NCBI RefSeq assembly: GCF_000003815.2 | Contig: NC_049991.1 | Span: 21,821,970 to 21,842,038 of the forward strand | Direction of reading: 5' to 3' | Origin: Branchiostoma floridae | Lineage: Eukaryota; Chordata; Leptocardii; Amphioxiformes; Branchiostomatidae | Length of the DNA stretch: 20,069 bases | Shown: positions 10,401 through 17,259 of the stretch, in pieces | Layout: every line of letters begins with the position of its first letter | How positions within the stretch are numbered: position 1 is the first letter of the stretch | Notes under the pieces: generated by a model | Databases searched by the model: none | What the model was told of the DNA's origin: nothing | The model's input: the letters and a program-made list of their open reading frames with translations, nothing else | Program-made: the position numbers and the translations under genes

Positions 10401-10984
10401 CCGGATTCTCACCGCGCCGGGCCAGGATTCTAACCGTGCCGGGCCAGGATTCTAACCGCGCCGAGCCCGGAGTCTAACCGTGCCGGGCCAGGATTCTAAC
10501 CGCGCCGAGCCTGGAGTCTAACCGCGCCGGGCCAGGATTCTAACCGTGCCGAGCCCGGAGTCTAACCGCACCGGGCCAGGATTCTAACCGTGCCGAACCA
10601 GGATACTGACCGCGCCGGGTTAGGATTCTAACCGCGCCGGGCCAGGATTCTAACCGAGCCGTAACTACACCGGAACAGATTCTAACCGCGCCGGAACAGA
10701 TTTTAACCACCGGAACAGATTCTAACCACCGGAACAAATTCTAACCACCGGAACAGATTCTAACCGCGCAGCGCCAGGGTTCTAAAAATAATTCAGTTTC
10801 TGTCTGCCAGTATGTCCTTACCTAGGTCGTCAGCTACTATGAAGAGGATGTTCGGCTTGCTGGTTTGAGCCTTCTTGGTCGTTCCCTCACTAGTCGTTCC
10901 CTTGCCTGGTCGTTTCTTACGACGAAACGCGGACGCCACGGCCAGGGCCACGATGAGGACCAACAGCAGAGTGAAGCGCGCCAT
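1240..10984 (-). CDS. Arylsulfatase (ARSB/ARSI/ARSJ-type), gene A, multi-exon
   Basis: Secreted or lysosomal type I sulfatase that would hydrolyse sulfate esters; ARSB relatives act on N-acetylgalactosamine-4-sulfate, but the substrate here is unknown. Exons assembled on the minus strand: 10822-10984, 6601-6712, 6043-6094, 4775-4878, 4404-4510, 4045-4127, 3171-3272, 2998-3067, 2766-2863, 2530-2666, 1925-1983, [two exons probably in the gap], 1240-1451. Every junction has AG acceptor, GT donor and matching phase. Residues 1-19 look like a signal peptide. Family residues visible: Asp52-Asp53, Cys90 in CTPSR (the formylglycine site), Lys144 and His146 in HMVGKWHLG, His237, Asp297-Asn298 in STDNGG, and Lys315 before LWEGG. 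N-glycosylation sequons occur at Asn176, Asn200 and Asn258. If the missing exons match gene B (118 and 131 nt), the protein would be about 515 residues, close to the family length. No inactivating change is visible. Confidence 0.9.
1547..1847. other. Assembly gap, 301 N
   Basis: A run of N between gene A exons 11 and 14. The two exons seen in gene B (about 118 and 131 nt: the SPRTEFVYNIDD and VIGTWLFNLK segments) have no counterpart in the visible sequence around it, so they probably lie inside it. The true gap length is unknown. Confidence 0.97.
1925..1983 (-). CDS. Gene A exon 11
   Basis: The acceptor is TTGTTCAG and the donor GTAGGC (phase 1). It encodes [20 protein letters not shown], the helix found after the WEGG motif in this family (compare HISDWLPTLVKLA in ARSB). 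The next exon must enter in phase 1, which is how gene B exon 12 enters. Confidence 0.92.
2530..2666 (-). CDS. Gene A exon 10
   Basis: The acceptor is TTTTCCAG and the donor GTAGGT (phase 2). It encodes [36 protein letters not shown] and LVETGYTNN. Asn298 is a metal ligand, and Lys315 before FTLWEGG is the last conserved catalytic lysine of the family. Confidence 0.94.
2766..2863 (-). CDS. Gene A exon 9
   Basis: The acceptor is TTCTACAG and the donor GTAAGA. It encodes [19 protein letters not shown] and [14 protein letters not shown]. Asp297 at the end is the calcium-ligand Asp of the STDNGG motif, which is completed by exon 10. Confidence 0.93.
2998..3067 (-). CDS. Gene A exon 8
   Basis: The acceptor is GCCTCAG and the donor GTAAGT (phase 1). 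It encodes [19 protein letters not shown] then KLLR. The first Glu gives PLEEVPE at the junction, while relatives usually read PLxVPE. The only AG that keeps phase 0 is the one used here, so the extra Glu appears real. NRT at Asn258 is a sequon. Confidence 0.87.
3171..3272 (-). CDS. Gene A exon 7
   Basis: The acceptor is TGTTGCAG and the donor GTCAGC (phase 0 on both sides). It encodes [18 protein letters not shown] and [16 protein letters not shown]. His237 in the FQHVHRPL motif matches the catalytic His of ARSB (QSVHEPL). Confidence 0.93.
3351..4017. repeat. Purine-rich minisatellite in gene A intron 6
   Basis: Tandem 24- and 27-bp units of the type GGATGGACATCATGAGGA followed by one or two GGATAAGGA-like pieces, all in steps of three bases. 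A block beginning GGGGAGTAAAGAGGATGAACA appears at about 3487 and again at about 3844, 357 bp apart, so the array has itself been duplicated. The plus strand is almost pure G/A with a regular CATCATG. The gene's own strand is pyrimidine-rich and ends about 80 bp before the exon 7 acceptor. Confidence 0.95.
4045..4127 (-). CDS. Gene A exon 6
   Basis: The acceptor is ATCGCAG and the donor GTGGGT (phase 0). It encodes [18 protein letters not shown] and RNMTDEYGP. The donor was chosen because it makes the phase agree with exon 7. Reading on into the intron gives a stop near 3985. Confidence 0.9.
4404..4510 (-). CDS. Gene A exon 5
   Basis: The acceptor is CCTAAG and the donor GTATGG (phase 1). 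It starts [19 protein letters not shown] and continues [16 protein letters not shown]. His146 is the catalytic histidine of signature 2, and NHS at Asn176 is a glycosylation sequon. The RGFD and FYGF runs match the ARSB/I/J subfamily. Confidence 0.93.
4775..4878 (-). CDS. Gene A exon 4
   Basis: The acceptor is TTTTGCAG and the donor GTAAGT. It encodes [17 protein letters not shown] and then [16 protein letters not shown] plus two bases of Lys144. GYxTHMVGKWHLG is sulfatase signature 2; Lys144 is completed by exon 5. The family position corresponds to ARSB Lys145. Confidence 0.93.
4977..5998 (+). mobile_element. 3' end of a CR1/L2-like non-LTR retrotransposon, broken
   Basis: It sits in gene A intron 3, opposite in direction to the gene. 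The reverse-transcriptase part carries a VDDM metal-binding box, then [31 protein letters not shown] and the thumb-region [16 protein letters not shown] (to 5390). A TAA at 5391 and a G-run near 5460 interrupt it. Reading resumes from about 5474 with [20 protein letters not shown] and ends at 5815. A 3' untranslated part follows and ends in AATAAACCATTCATTCATTC, the short tandem tail typical of CR1/L2 elements. The 5' part is missing and the element is not functional. The left boundary is approximate. Confidence 0.88.
6043..6094 (-). CDS. Gene A exon 3: 52-nt exon completing the sulfatase signature
   Basis: Too short for an ORF scan, but it fits exactly. The acceptor is CCCAG, the donor GTACGG, and the exon enters in phase 2 and leaves in phase 0. 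Joined to exon 2 it reads [20 protein letters not shown], the PROSITE sulfatase signature 1 context. The 54 nt made with the two bases carried over give 18 codons. Confidence 0.93.
6278..6596. repeat. Direct duplication of about 155 bp in gene A intron 2
   Basis: The segment with TTCAGTTTCTCATCAACTATG, AAATTAGGTTCT and GGGTTACAT occurs at about 6281-6430 and again at about 6438-6596. The second copy runs up to the exon 2 donor (GTTAGT at 6600-6595). The copies differ by scattered substitutions and small indels. Confidence 0.85.
6601..6712 (-). CDS. Gene A exon 2: active-site Cys exon
   Basis: The acceptor is TTTTCAG and the donor GTTAGT. It encodes [18 protein letters not shown] and ends NPICT plus two bases of Pro92. 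Cys90 is the residue that sulfatase-modifying factor converts to formylglycine. The CTPSR signature is split between this exon and exon 3. Confidence 0.93.
6720..6900. other. Start of gene A intron 1 (3' side)
   Basis: Intron 1 runs from 10821 to 6713. This part shows no repeat or coding signal beyond the polypyrimidine/acceptor of exon 2. Confidence 0.5.
6902..7488. mobile_element. Foldback (MITE-like) element in intron 1
   Basis: The left arm at about 7027-7100 reads CCTTCACACGAGAAGGAATG and then ATTTTCTATTCCTGGGAATT. The right arm at about 7404-7485 is its imperfect reverse complement and ends CTCTCGTGTGAAGGTG. A further AGGGCCTTCACAC word at 6902 may be an outer terminus or part of a second copy. 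The interior repeats GAATG/CATTC words and contains a 36-bp near-palindrome centred on GACATGTC (7317-7352). No transposase frame was found. The element type suggests a non-autonomous DNA transposon, but the superfamily is uncertain. Confidence 0.75.
7490..7992. other. Intron 1 sequence, no feature recognised
   Basis: Ordinary AT-rich intron. An open frame at 7688-7915 shows no domain or codon signal. Confidence 0.5.
7993..8112. other. Poly-G run leading into a 100-N assembly gap
   Basis: A G homopolymer of about 20 bases directly borders exactly 100 N (8013-8112). The run may be partly a sequencing artefact and the round gap length is a placeholder. Confidence 0.95.
8113..8934. other. Intron 1 sequence, no feature recognised
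   Basis: No exon, repeat or foldback could be supported here on either strand. Confidence 0.5.
8935..9160 (+). repeat. Dispersed repeat, GAACGCCTGAGG family
   Basis: It carries GAACGCCTGAGGTGAAC, CGAGTACA and GGCGCGCTGCCGGAGG. Related copies lie at about 11170-11250 (same strand), 13690-13775 (opposite strand) and 13911-13990 (same strand). The stretch also holds a perfect 22-bp palindrome at 9131-9152, with ATTGACCATGT as the half site. Probably a non-autonomous DNA element; its ends are unclear. Confidence 0.7.
9161..9824. other. Intron 1 sequence, no feature recognised
   Basis: Read on both strands with no coding, RNA or repeat signal found. Confidence 0.5.
9825..10660. repeat. 22-bp CpG-rich minisatellite in gene A intron 1
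   Basis: About 38 head-to-tail units built as (G)GGCCAGGATTCTAACC followed by GCGCC. Three recurrent variants mix along the array: GGGCCAGGATTCTAAC, GAGCCCGGAGTCTAAC and GAACCAGGATTCTCAC. The rare variant TAATCGCGCC at 10079 and 10233 marks a 154-bp (7-unit) higher-order duplication. Nearly every unit has CpG sites in CCGCGCC. The array lies about 160 bp inside the gene from exon 1. Confidence 0.97.
10661..10782. repeat. 19-bp derivative of the minisatellite
   Basis: At the exon 1 edge the array changes to shorter units of the form CCGGAACAGATTCTAACCA, having lost part of the GCGCC spacer. About five units. This is the more degenerate edge of the same array. Confidence 0.85.
10822..10984 (-). 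CDS. Gene A exon 1: signal peptide and first metal-binding Asp pair
   Basis: The start ATG is at 10984-10982 and is the first Met giving a hydrophobic leader ([16 protein letters not shown]), as expected for a secretory sulfatase. A basic, Thr-rich linker (about residues 21-42) follows, then the first sulfatase strand [12 protein letters not shown] with Asp52-Asp53. The donor is GTAAGG after CTA-G (phase 1), and exon 2 completes the codon as Gly55. Confidence 0.92.
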
Positions 10985-11495
10985 GCTCCTGGTGTCTGTG
11001 CGGTGGCGCTAAGCACGGGCTGTACAAATACAAGTGCGCGACAGTCTAAAAGATACGTAACTTGTCGCACACACATCCGGGGCGTAACTTGTCACACCCA
11101 CCCGGTGTTTTCGAGAAGAGACCAATGACAGAACCCCATCGTATGGCGTGACTTAAAGATGACGCTCAGGCAGGGCGGCGAACGTGTGAGGTCAACATCG
11201 AGTACAAGGCCGCGTGCCGCCGGAGGGTGGCCACAGAGACGATGGCCATGGGTTGGCAAAATATGGCCGGCCTCCGTCGGTTGATATTGACCATGGCAAA
11301 ATCTATCTTTTAAGCTTCTTGATCTTACTGTGTTATTGTAGTGAATGCCCACTATATCCACCAAAATATCGGTTTAAACGCAAAGTGTGGAATACGTAAC
11401 TTTTCACACCCATTACGGGCGTAAGTTGTCACACCGGTACCCACCCAGTGTTTTCGAGAAGGGACCAATGGCAGAGCGCCCATGGCATGACGTGA
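10985..11495 (-). promoter_or_regulatory. Probable 5' UTR and promoter region of gene A, with a direct repeat
   Basis: It lies immediately upstream of the start codon on the minus strand. A segment of about 100 bp is present twice in direct orientation, at about 11050-11152 and 11389-11495. Shared words are ATACGTAACTT, GTGTTTTCGAGAAG and GACCAATG. The CCAAT core (11122 and 11465) could be a CCAAT-box site, about 140 and 480 bp upstream of the ATG. No convincing TATA box or initiator was seen, so promoter function is inferred from position. Confidence 0.45.
11155..11375 (+). repeat. Dispersed repeat between the promoter direct repeats
   Basis: It contains GAACGTGTGAGGTCAAC, TGCCGCCGGAGGGTGGCCAC and, further right, GTGAATGCCCACTATA with CCACCAAAATATC. 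An inverted homologue lies at about 13475-13776 (for example GATATTTTGGTG with TAGTGGGCATTCAC, then GATTTTGCCA). It belongs to the same family as 8935-9160. Confidence 0.7.
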
Positions 11496-12095
11496 TACTC
11501 TCCAAGCAGAAGTGCGACTTCGGCTGGTTGTTTTTTTTTACTGTTTTTGTCGGCTGGTTTCTCATGCGTTTTTTTTTGGGGGGGGGGGGGGGGCTCTATA
11601 TTTTGTCATTTTTTTATCCATCTAGAGGTTCTCGCGCTGTGCCGATTTCAGACAAGACCGGACCAATTTGTCCACCAACCCTTGAAGTAAACACGCTGCA
11701 CGCCGTGGTGCAAAAAAAAGGATCATATTTTTCCCATTTTGGGTGCGTGCTATTCGTTTACACTTGCTTATGGCACTTTTGAAGTACATGTAAACAACTT
11801 TGAAATTTTGTGACCTTTCCTGTCGAGAGCGTCTTCCCTGTCAGTTCCTTCATGATCATGATCTACTGACAAATAACATCAAAAGGTTACTTCCCCACTT
11901 AGCACTTCACCTCTCGACTTTGCGCCTATTCATTATTATTCAATAAAAATTGAATAACTTCAAAGAAGATGACGACTCACTACAGGCAAACAGTAGTTTT
12001 TAGGTGTTATTTGTCTAATTTGGCCGATTTGATTTCTACTATTTCCCATCGACATGTGGAGCTGGCAGAGACGAAAATATGTGTGTATGGCCAGT
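11496..12095. other. Intergenic sequence with a T/G homopolymer
   Basis: It holds a T-run followed by a G-run (about 11571-11593). A frame across this region encodes low-complexity Phe/Gly and is not a gene. No other feature was recognised. Confidence 0.55.
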
Positions 12096-12232
12096 CTGTA
12101 GCGCGCAGCGGAAAGTTAAGGGCACCAAATTGTTTGGAGAATGTGGGACCCTCAGGCTAGACTCTAACTAGGATGACATTTGCGCAGACGACAGTATCGG
12201 CGAGGGGGATATAATGGCGGGCATAGTTTTAG
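12096..12232 (+). repeat. Dispersed repeat, TAGCGCGCAGCGGAA family, copy 1
   Basis: It shares TAGCGCGCAGCGGAA, GCACCAA, CCCTCA, GCAGACGAC, TATCGGCGAG and GGATATAA with 14236-14390 in the same order and orientation. An extra stretch (GGCTAGACTCTAACTAGGA) interrupts this copy relative to the other. Confidence 0.75.
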
Positions 12233-13469
12233 ATACTGAACTTGTTTGGGCGCTGTACAACAAGATGGGTGAATTTACGGACATTTTTGTGGACGCGCCC
12301 CCATTTTAATTTGGTCGTGTAAAATATGACAATGGCTGAAGCTTTCTGATTATGATATAGAAGAATTATTTCCCGCAATTTGAACAAAACCGTAGACAAA
12401 AAATTAAAACAGTACAGTCTCTGTATGGCTACGCCCACCAAAACAATCTTAATGTGTGTTTTCAGGATTATGTAAGTCATCAAAATAGTGTTGTTTTTCT
12501 AAATTTATAAAGATCCCCATTAGTAATTATATGGTGTTGAGCCATTAAAAAAGGGGGGAAATGATAAGCTTTTTGGTCAGGGAATTTTTTCCAAGGTCAG
12601 GCTCATTCCATGACGTTCCATTAAGCTTTAAATGTCAAAACATGGAGTTTCAACCCGTAAAAGAATAATATAGATTATGACGACGTGACATAAGTCATTT
12701 GATGGTAGAAATTTGAAAAATTGTACAGAATGTACTCTGAAATGGTTCAGTGGGCGATAAATAAGCTTTACTACATCGATCGATCCCTCCCCGCGGCGAT
12801 TACAGAACAGTCCCTCAGTTTGGAGACCTCAGGCCGCAGCAAGTAAATTTTATGGATGACATCAACGCGCGCATTAATTTTCGCCTGATTTCAGAAAAAA
12901 AAAGAATTTTTTTCTTCTGCAGGGATGGTCAACATGGCGATAAAGTACCAAAATGAGCAAATATGCTGTGTTGTAGCCCAATAATTGTACTTGTGACACT
13001 TGCGAGGTACCCAGGGCTGTAGTTGTAGAAATGAAACTTATTGGATAGCTTTGAAAGTGACACCAATATGGAAGCCATGAGTGTGGTTACCAACTTTGTT
13101 GGTGATGCCAGTCTACCACACTAGTGTCACTTTTACCACACCAGTACATGTCTTGAATACAGGAATGAATGCCTTGTTGGCCCTGATACCATGTTTTGTC
13201 CCTTTAATTCTTGTTACAACATTCATCACAACTTTATGGTGCCTATTTTTGAAAATGTAGCCATCTTGTTTTTTTTTCACCCATCTTGTTTTTTTTTCGC
13301 CTTATCGCACTATTTTTGCAGTCTGCAGAGGATGTCATCCATAAAATTTACTTGCTGTGGCCTCACTAGGGTCCGCCATTTTGAAAGTTCAGGGTGAAAT
13401 CCTGCGCCCTGTTTTGGATATTTTTATGAATCAACATGGAAATGTATTAGACATTCCGGGGACACTATC
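12233..13469. other. Intergenic sequence, no gene recognised
   Basis: AT-rich with T-runs near 13270-13300 (a CCATCTTGTTTTTTTT word occurs twice in tandem). No coding, RNA or foldback signal could be supported. Confidence 0.5.
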
Positions 13470-13776
13470 TCTACCCTAAAATTGATATTTTGGTGTTCAT
13501 AGTGGGCATTCACAAAAAAACAAAGCAGAGTCAAGTTGGTTAAAAAGAAAGATTTTGCCAGGTCATATCCATACAGAGAGAAGGAGAGAGGACGCAGCTG
13601 ACATTTCGCTCGTGCACAGAACAGGCAGACACGCCAGATTCCACGGCGACCAATTGTTGACATGTTGCCCCTCTGTATTGTGCCCATGGCCATCCTCCGG
13701 CGGCGCGCCTTTAATTTGTACTAGATGTTCGCCTCAGGCGTTCGCGCCAAAACCCGTTGCCCTGCCTGACTGTCGG
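13470..13776 (-). repeat. Dispersed repeat, inverted copy of 11155-11375
   Basis: Read on the minus strand it carries the same modules as 11155-11375 in mirrored position: GCGAACGCCTGAGGCGAAC, TAGTACA, GCCGCCGGAGGATGGCC and then the TGGCAAAATCT and GTGAATGCCCACTA parts. With the copy at 13911-13990 it forms an inverted pair. Confidence 0.7.
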
Positions 13777-13990
13777 CATACAAGTTGATATACCAGGGCT
13801 CCCATGCTCTCTCTTCACGGTGTCTTCAGCTGTCCACGGTCTGAAGCATTTCAGGACTGCCATACTGCCACTTCATCAAGTTGGTGAAGGGAGAGATAGA
13901 CTAACAAGGATGACACTCAGGCTCAGGTTATGGCGCGAACGCCTGAGGCTAAACGGTGCACATAGGGGCGCCGCCGGATGGTGGTCACGG
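13688..13990. repeat. Inverted pair of the GAACGCCTGAGG repeat
   Basis: Arms at about 13688-13775 and 13911-13990 are imperfect reverse complements (GGCGCGAACGCCTGAGGC and GGCGCCGCCGG words). About 135 bp separates them. It could be one foldback element or two copies that landed in opposite directions. Confidence 0.65.
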
Positions 13991-13997
13991 GGACAAT

Positions 13998-14207
13998 ACT
14001 GTAAATGCATTTAAGTTCGCAGGGATTTAATTTCGCGGTAGCGGGAAAAAGGACTTTTCGCGGTGGATTTAATTTCGCGGTAGCACCATGCACTGTAGTA
14101 TCTCAATGCCCTGGAAAAATGTTCGCGGTGGTTTTAAATTCGCGGTGAAATGGCCAACGCGAAAACCGCGAACATAAATCCACCGAGAACATTTCTGCAT
14201 TTACAGT
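13998..14207. mobile_element. MITE with perfect 12-bp terminal inverted repeats
   Basis: A 210-bp element bounded by ACTGTAAATGCA and TGCATTTACAGT. Inside are repeated TTCGCGGT / ACCGCGAA words in both orientations, so it can fold along most of its length. It has no coding capacity. Flanks read GGGGACAAT on the left and CAGTAGGCC on the right; a paralogous repeat near 9015-9030 runs straight from GAGAGTCAAT to AGGTCGCC and may show the unoccupied arrangement. A clear target duplication was not found. Confidence 0.8.
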
Positions 14208-14235
14208 CAGTAGGCCGTCTGGGCGAGTCTGTACG

Positions 14236-14390
14236 TCTAGCGCGCAGCGGAACGTAAATAACTGCACCAATTAGCGCGCAGCGGAACGTAAATAACTGCA
14301 CCAATTTGGTGAAGGGAGATTTATGGGAACCCTCATTTGAGCAGACGACATTATCGGCGAGAGAGGATATAACGGCGGCCATTTCGCGTA
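14236..14390 (+). repeat. Dispersed repeat, TAGCGCGCAGCGGAA family, copy 2, with internal duplication
   Basis: A 34-bp unit (TAGCGCGCAGCGGAACGTAA followed by ATAACTGCACCAAT) is present twice in tandem at 14238-14305. It then continues GGTGAAGGGAGATTTATGGG, GCAGACGAC and TATCGGCGAG as in 12096-12232. It is cut off by the N gap. Confidence 0.8.
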
Positions 14391-14396
14391 TTTGTT

Positions 14397-15350
14397 NNNN
14401 NNNNNNNNNNNNNNNNNNNNNNNNNNNNNNNNNNNNNNNNNNNNNNNNNNNNNNNNNNNNNNNNNNNNNNNNNNNNNNNNNNNNNNNNNNNNNNNNNNNN
14501 NNNNNNNNNNNNNNNNNNNNNNNNNNNNNNNNNNNNNNNNNNNNNNNNNNNNNNNNNNNNNNNNNNNNNNNNNNNNNNNNNNNNNNNNNNNNNNNNNNNN
14601 NNNNNNNNNNNNNNNNNNNNNNNNNNNNNNNNNNNNNNNNNNNNNNNNNNNNNNNNNNNNNNNNNNNNNNNNNNNNNNNNNNNNNNNNNNNNNNNNNNNN
14701 NNNNNNNNNNNNNNNNNNNNNNNNNNNNNNNNNNNNNNNNNNNNNNNNNNNNNNNNNNNNNNNNNNNNNNNNNNNNNNNNNNNNNNNNNNNNNNNNNNNN
14801 NNNNNNNNNNNNNNNNNNNNNNNNNNNNNNNNNNNNNNNNNNNNNNNNNNNNNNNNNNNNNNNNNNNNNNNNNNNNNNNNNNNNNNNNNNNNNNNNNNNN
14901 NNNNNNNNNNNNNNNNNNNNNNNNNNNNNNNNNNNNNNNNNNNNNNNNNNNNNNNNNNNNNNNNNNNNNNNNNNNNNNNNNNNNNNNNNNNNNNNNNNNN
15001 NNNNNNNNNNNNNNNNNNNNNNNNNNNNNNNNNNNNNNNNNNNNNNNNNNNNNNNNNNNNNNNNNNNNNNNNNNNNNNNNNNNNNNNNNNNNNNNNNNNN
15101 NNNNNNNNNNNNNNNNNNNNNNNNNNNNNNNNNNNNNNNNNNNNNNNNNNNNNNNNNNNNNNNNNNNNNNNNNNNNNNNNNNNNNNNNNNNNNNNNNNNN
15201 NNNNNNNNNNNNNNNNNNNNNNNNNNNNNNNNNNNNNNNNNNNNNNNNNNNNNNNNNNNNNNNNNNNNNNNNNNNNNNNNNNNNNNNNNNNNNNNNNNNN
15301 NNNNNNNNNNNNNNNNNNNNNNNNNNNNNNNNNNNNNNNNNNNNNNNNNN
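14397..15350. other. Assembly gap, 954 N
   Basis: Unknown sequence in the intergenic region. Long open frames crossing it are artefacts of N translation. Confidence 0.97.
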
Positions 15351-15657
15351 GCGAAAAGAAGGGTAGGGTAGCCGTAATCAATATAGAAACTAAGTTTTAT
15401 CGGTTCGATCTAAAAGAAGAGATTTATAATGTAATAATGATCAAAAAGGGTGAATATTTAAGTGAAAAGTTCTTCAATATGTATTTTGAGTATGGGACCA
15501 TAGAATTGTACGTTATTTACAGTGTATCAAATAGTGCGGGCCTATTAGGCATTATCAATAACTTTATACATTGACAGACAAGTTAACGTGGTATAAGATC
15601 AGGGGGGGATCTCCGTACAGGGGAGAGAACTTAGGTTAAAGTGTAAGGGGAGCAGTG
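15351..15657. other. Intergenic sequence, no gene recognised
   Basis: A 73-codon AT-rich open tail runs out of the gap to 15574, but it has no recognisable motif and no supporting start. No other feature was seen. Confidence 0.5.
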
Positions 15658-15875
15658 TAGTCTCTACCCAAGGAGGTTATATCACATATAACCTCCTTGC
15701 TCTACCAGACTCCGGATCGCTGGAAAATCGTAGAAATGGAACAAATAGAAGAGTAAGCCGGCCAGATCTGTGGATCGCGTGCTGTTCCCTGACCGGTTAT
15801 ATTCCTCTGCCGGCTTGCTCCTCTATTTGTTCCATTTCTACGATTTTCCAGCGATCCCGTGTCTGGTAGAGACTA
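15658..15875. mobile_element. Foldback MITE with 67-bp arms, one arm interrupted
   Basis: Outer ends are TAGTCTCTACCAGAC (left, once the insertion is removed) and GTCTGGTAGAGACTA (right). Arms contain GATCGCTGGAAAATCG, TAGAAATGGAACAAATAGA and GCCGGC, then the reverse complement at 15809-15875. About 46 bp of unique sequence separates the arms. The left arm is interrupted after CTCTACC by a 31-bp hairpin (separate entry). No coding capacity. Confidence 0.9.
15669..15699. mobile_element. 31-bp perfect hairpin insertion with 7-bp target duplication
   Basis: CAAGGAGGTTATAT and ATATAACCTCCTTG are exact reverse complements around a CAC loop. The insertion is flanked on both sides by CTCTACC (15662-15668 and 15700-15706). 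The right arm of the surrounding MITE has only one such word, so it preserves the empty site. Confidence 0.85.
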
Positions 15876-16429
15876 GGTGCAGTGCGCAGGTCTGGCTTGG
15901 CGTCTCATCTGAGGTAAGATTGCGCAATACGCGAAAAGAGTGAATTCGAGGTGCCGCAGCGTGGTATAAGATAAAAGTGTGCCGCATTTCAGGCATTCCA
16001 ACCTGAATTAAGAAAAACCCTTATCATATAAGATACTGCAAGATCTCCCAAAGTAAAATCTACACCCCCTGGTAAAATGTAATTGTCCAATGGGCCTTGA
16101 GGGGTCACTGAACCAGTCGGGACAGTCGAGTAGCAGAACACAGTATTTCGTTTATAATATTCAAAATTTATAAAATGTTGCACAAAAAATGAAATATGCA
16201 TGACTTCACGATCTATAAAATATGCTAAGATACCTTTATATGACCCCAGCGAAGGTTACCACACTGCTGCGGACGCAATAGCAGTTGGCGGGCACAGAAT
16301 TCAGGCGCCAAATTATGTCAACCGAGCAATCAACAAATATTTGAATCTAATTCTCACAGTCAAAAACGTATACATTCCTCTACCATTCGCCTCAGTTTCG
16401 GCCTTTTCATGCATTGCGACGGACTACTT
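15876..16429. other. Intergenic sequence, no gene recognised
   Basis: Two open frames (15989-16201 minus and 16200-16499 plus) meet head to head here, but neither has a recognised domain. The right part may be the degraded upstream portion of the retrotransposon relic that follows. Confidence 0.45.
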
Positions 16430-16945
16430 TATACCCGAACTACTTTTAATCCGACCAGTCTGGATCGGCGGAAGGAAACAGTGGGACTGTAACAGCTGAC
16501 TGTTATGTTGAAGATGAATTTCACTTTGTCATGATGTGCAGTAGGTACAATGCTTCACGTAATGAGTTATTCACATTCCTCGAATCAAATACAACAGATT
16601 TTAAGAGACTCAATGATACAGACAGATTTGATTATATATTCAGATGTAACAACTCCCACAATGCTAAAATTGGTAAATACATAAAAGCCTGCTTTGCCAT
16701 TAAAAAAAATGCCGAAACTCATAATTAGCCCCACTCGATTGTAATACAAAATCAATGATTTAAGCTAGCTCTTATTGTTCTAGAAATTAGGATGCCAATT
16801 TCATTCTATATTCATAATCTGCATATGTACTAAGTTTGATACTTGTTTTAGTAATTAGGGTGTTAAGTTTGTTTCTTCTTCTTGTTTTTTTTTGCCATAC
16901 ATTGTACCGTGTACGATCGTTGCGCAATAAAGTTCTTCTATGTTC
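16430..16945 (+). mobile_element. C-terminal relic of a non-LTR retrotransposon
   Basis: The frame with WIGGRKQWDCNS is followed, after a one-base shift and a stop at 16497, by CYVEDEFHFVMMCSRYNASR and later RFDYIFRCNN, ending at a TAG near 16728. The C..C/EDE.HF...C..Y...R pattern is the zinc-knuckle-like end of many invertebrate LINE ORF2 proteins. The following 200 bp are AT-rich and end GCAATAAAGTTCTTCTATG, a retrotransposon-style 3' terminus. Non-functional. Clade uncertain. Confidence 0.7.
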
Positions 16946-17259
16946 TGTATATTAGTGGTGCCATTGGCTGTGCCAGGCGCTCAGTCAGACTGCCCGGTAC
17001 CCTATAGCTAGCTACAATACTATCTCCCTGGGAGCTGATGAGAACCTGATACATGTTGAAAATCACGTTGTTGTGGTCTTTAATACCGCAAGACTCTTGT
17101 TTCGGCCATTTTCCCAGGACTGTCCTTCTCTTTCCGACAAGCTCACAACACCACCTGCCGATATTACATCATATGACAGGCCTAGACGTATTCATCGTTG
17201 GGATCATTCCATACTTTCCGACAAGACCAATGAATTTCACCAGAATTCTTTCTAACAAA
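16946..17259. other. Intergenic sequence downstream of gene B
   Basis: Short frames here contain a repeated CTTTCCGACAAG word (about 17131 and 17213) but no protein family could be recognised. Confidence 0.45.

Noticed and set aside
9825-10660. CRISPR-like array
   Set aside because: Repeats are head to tail without unique spacers, in an intron of an animal gene; it is a minisatellite.
11571-11593. Poly-T/poly-G run as a functional element
   Set aside because: Simple homopolymers; similar G-runs occur at 5460 and next to a gap at 8012, so a sequencing or replication-slippage origin is more likely.
14134-15574. Frames of several hundred codons over the large gap
   Set aside because: Almost all codons are N; the real parts show no protein motif.
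15989-16499. Two head-to-head open frames as small genes
   Set aside because: No domain, no splice context and no conserved motif; the right one probably overlaps a decayed retrotransposon.
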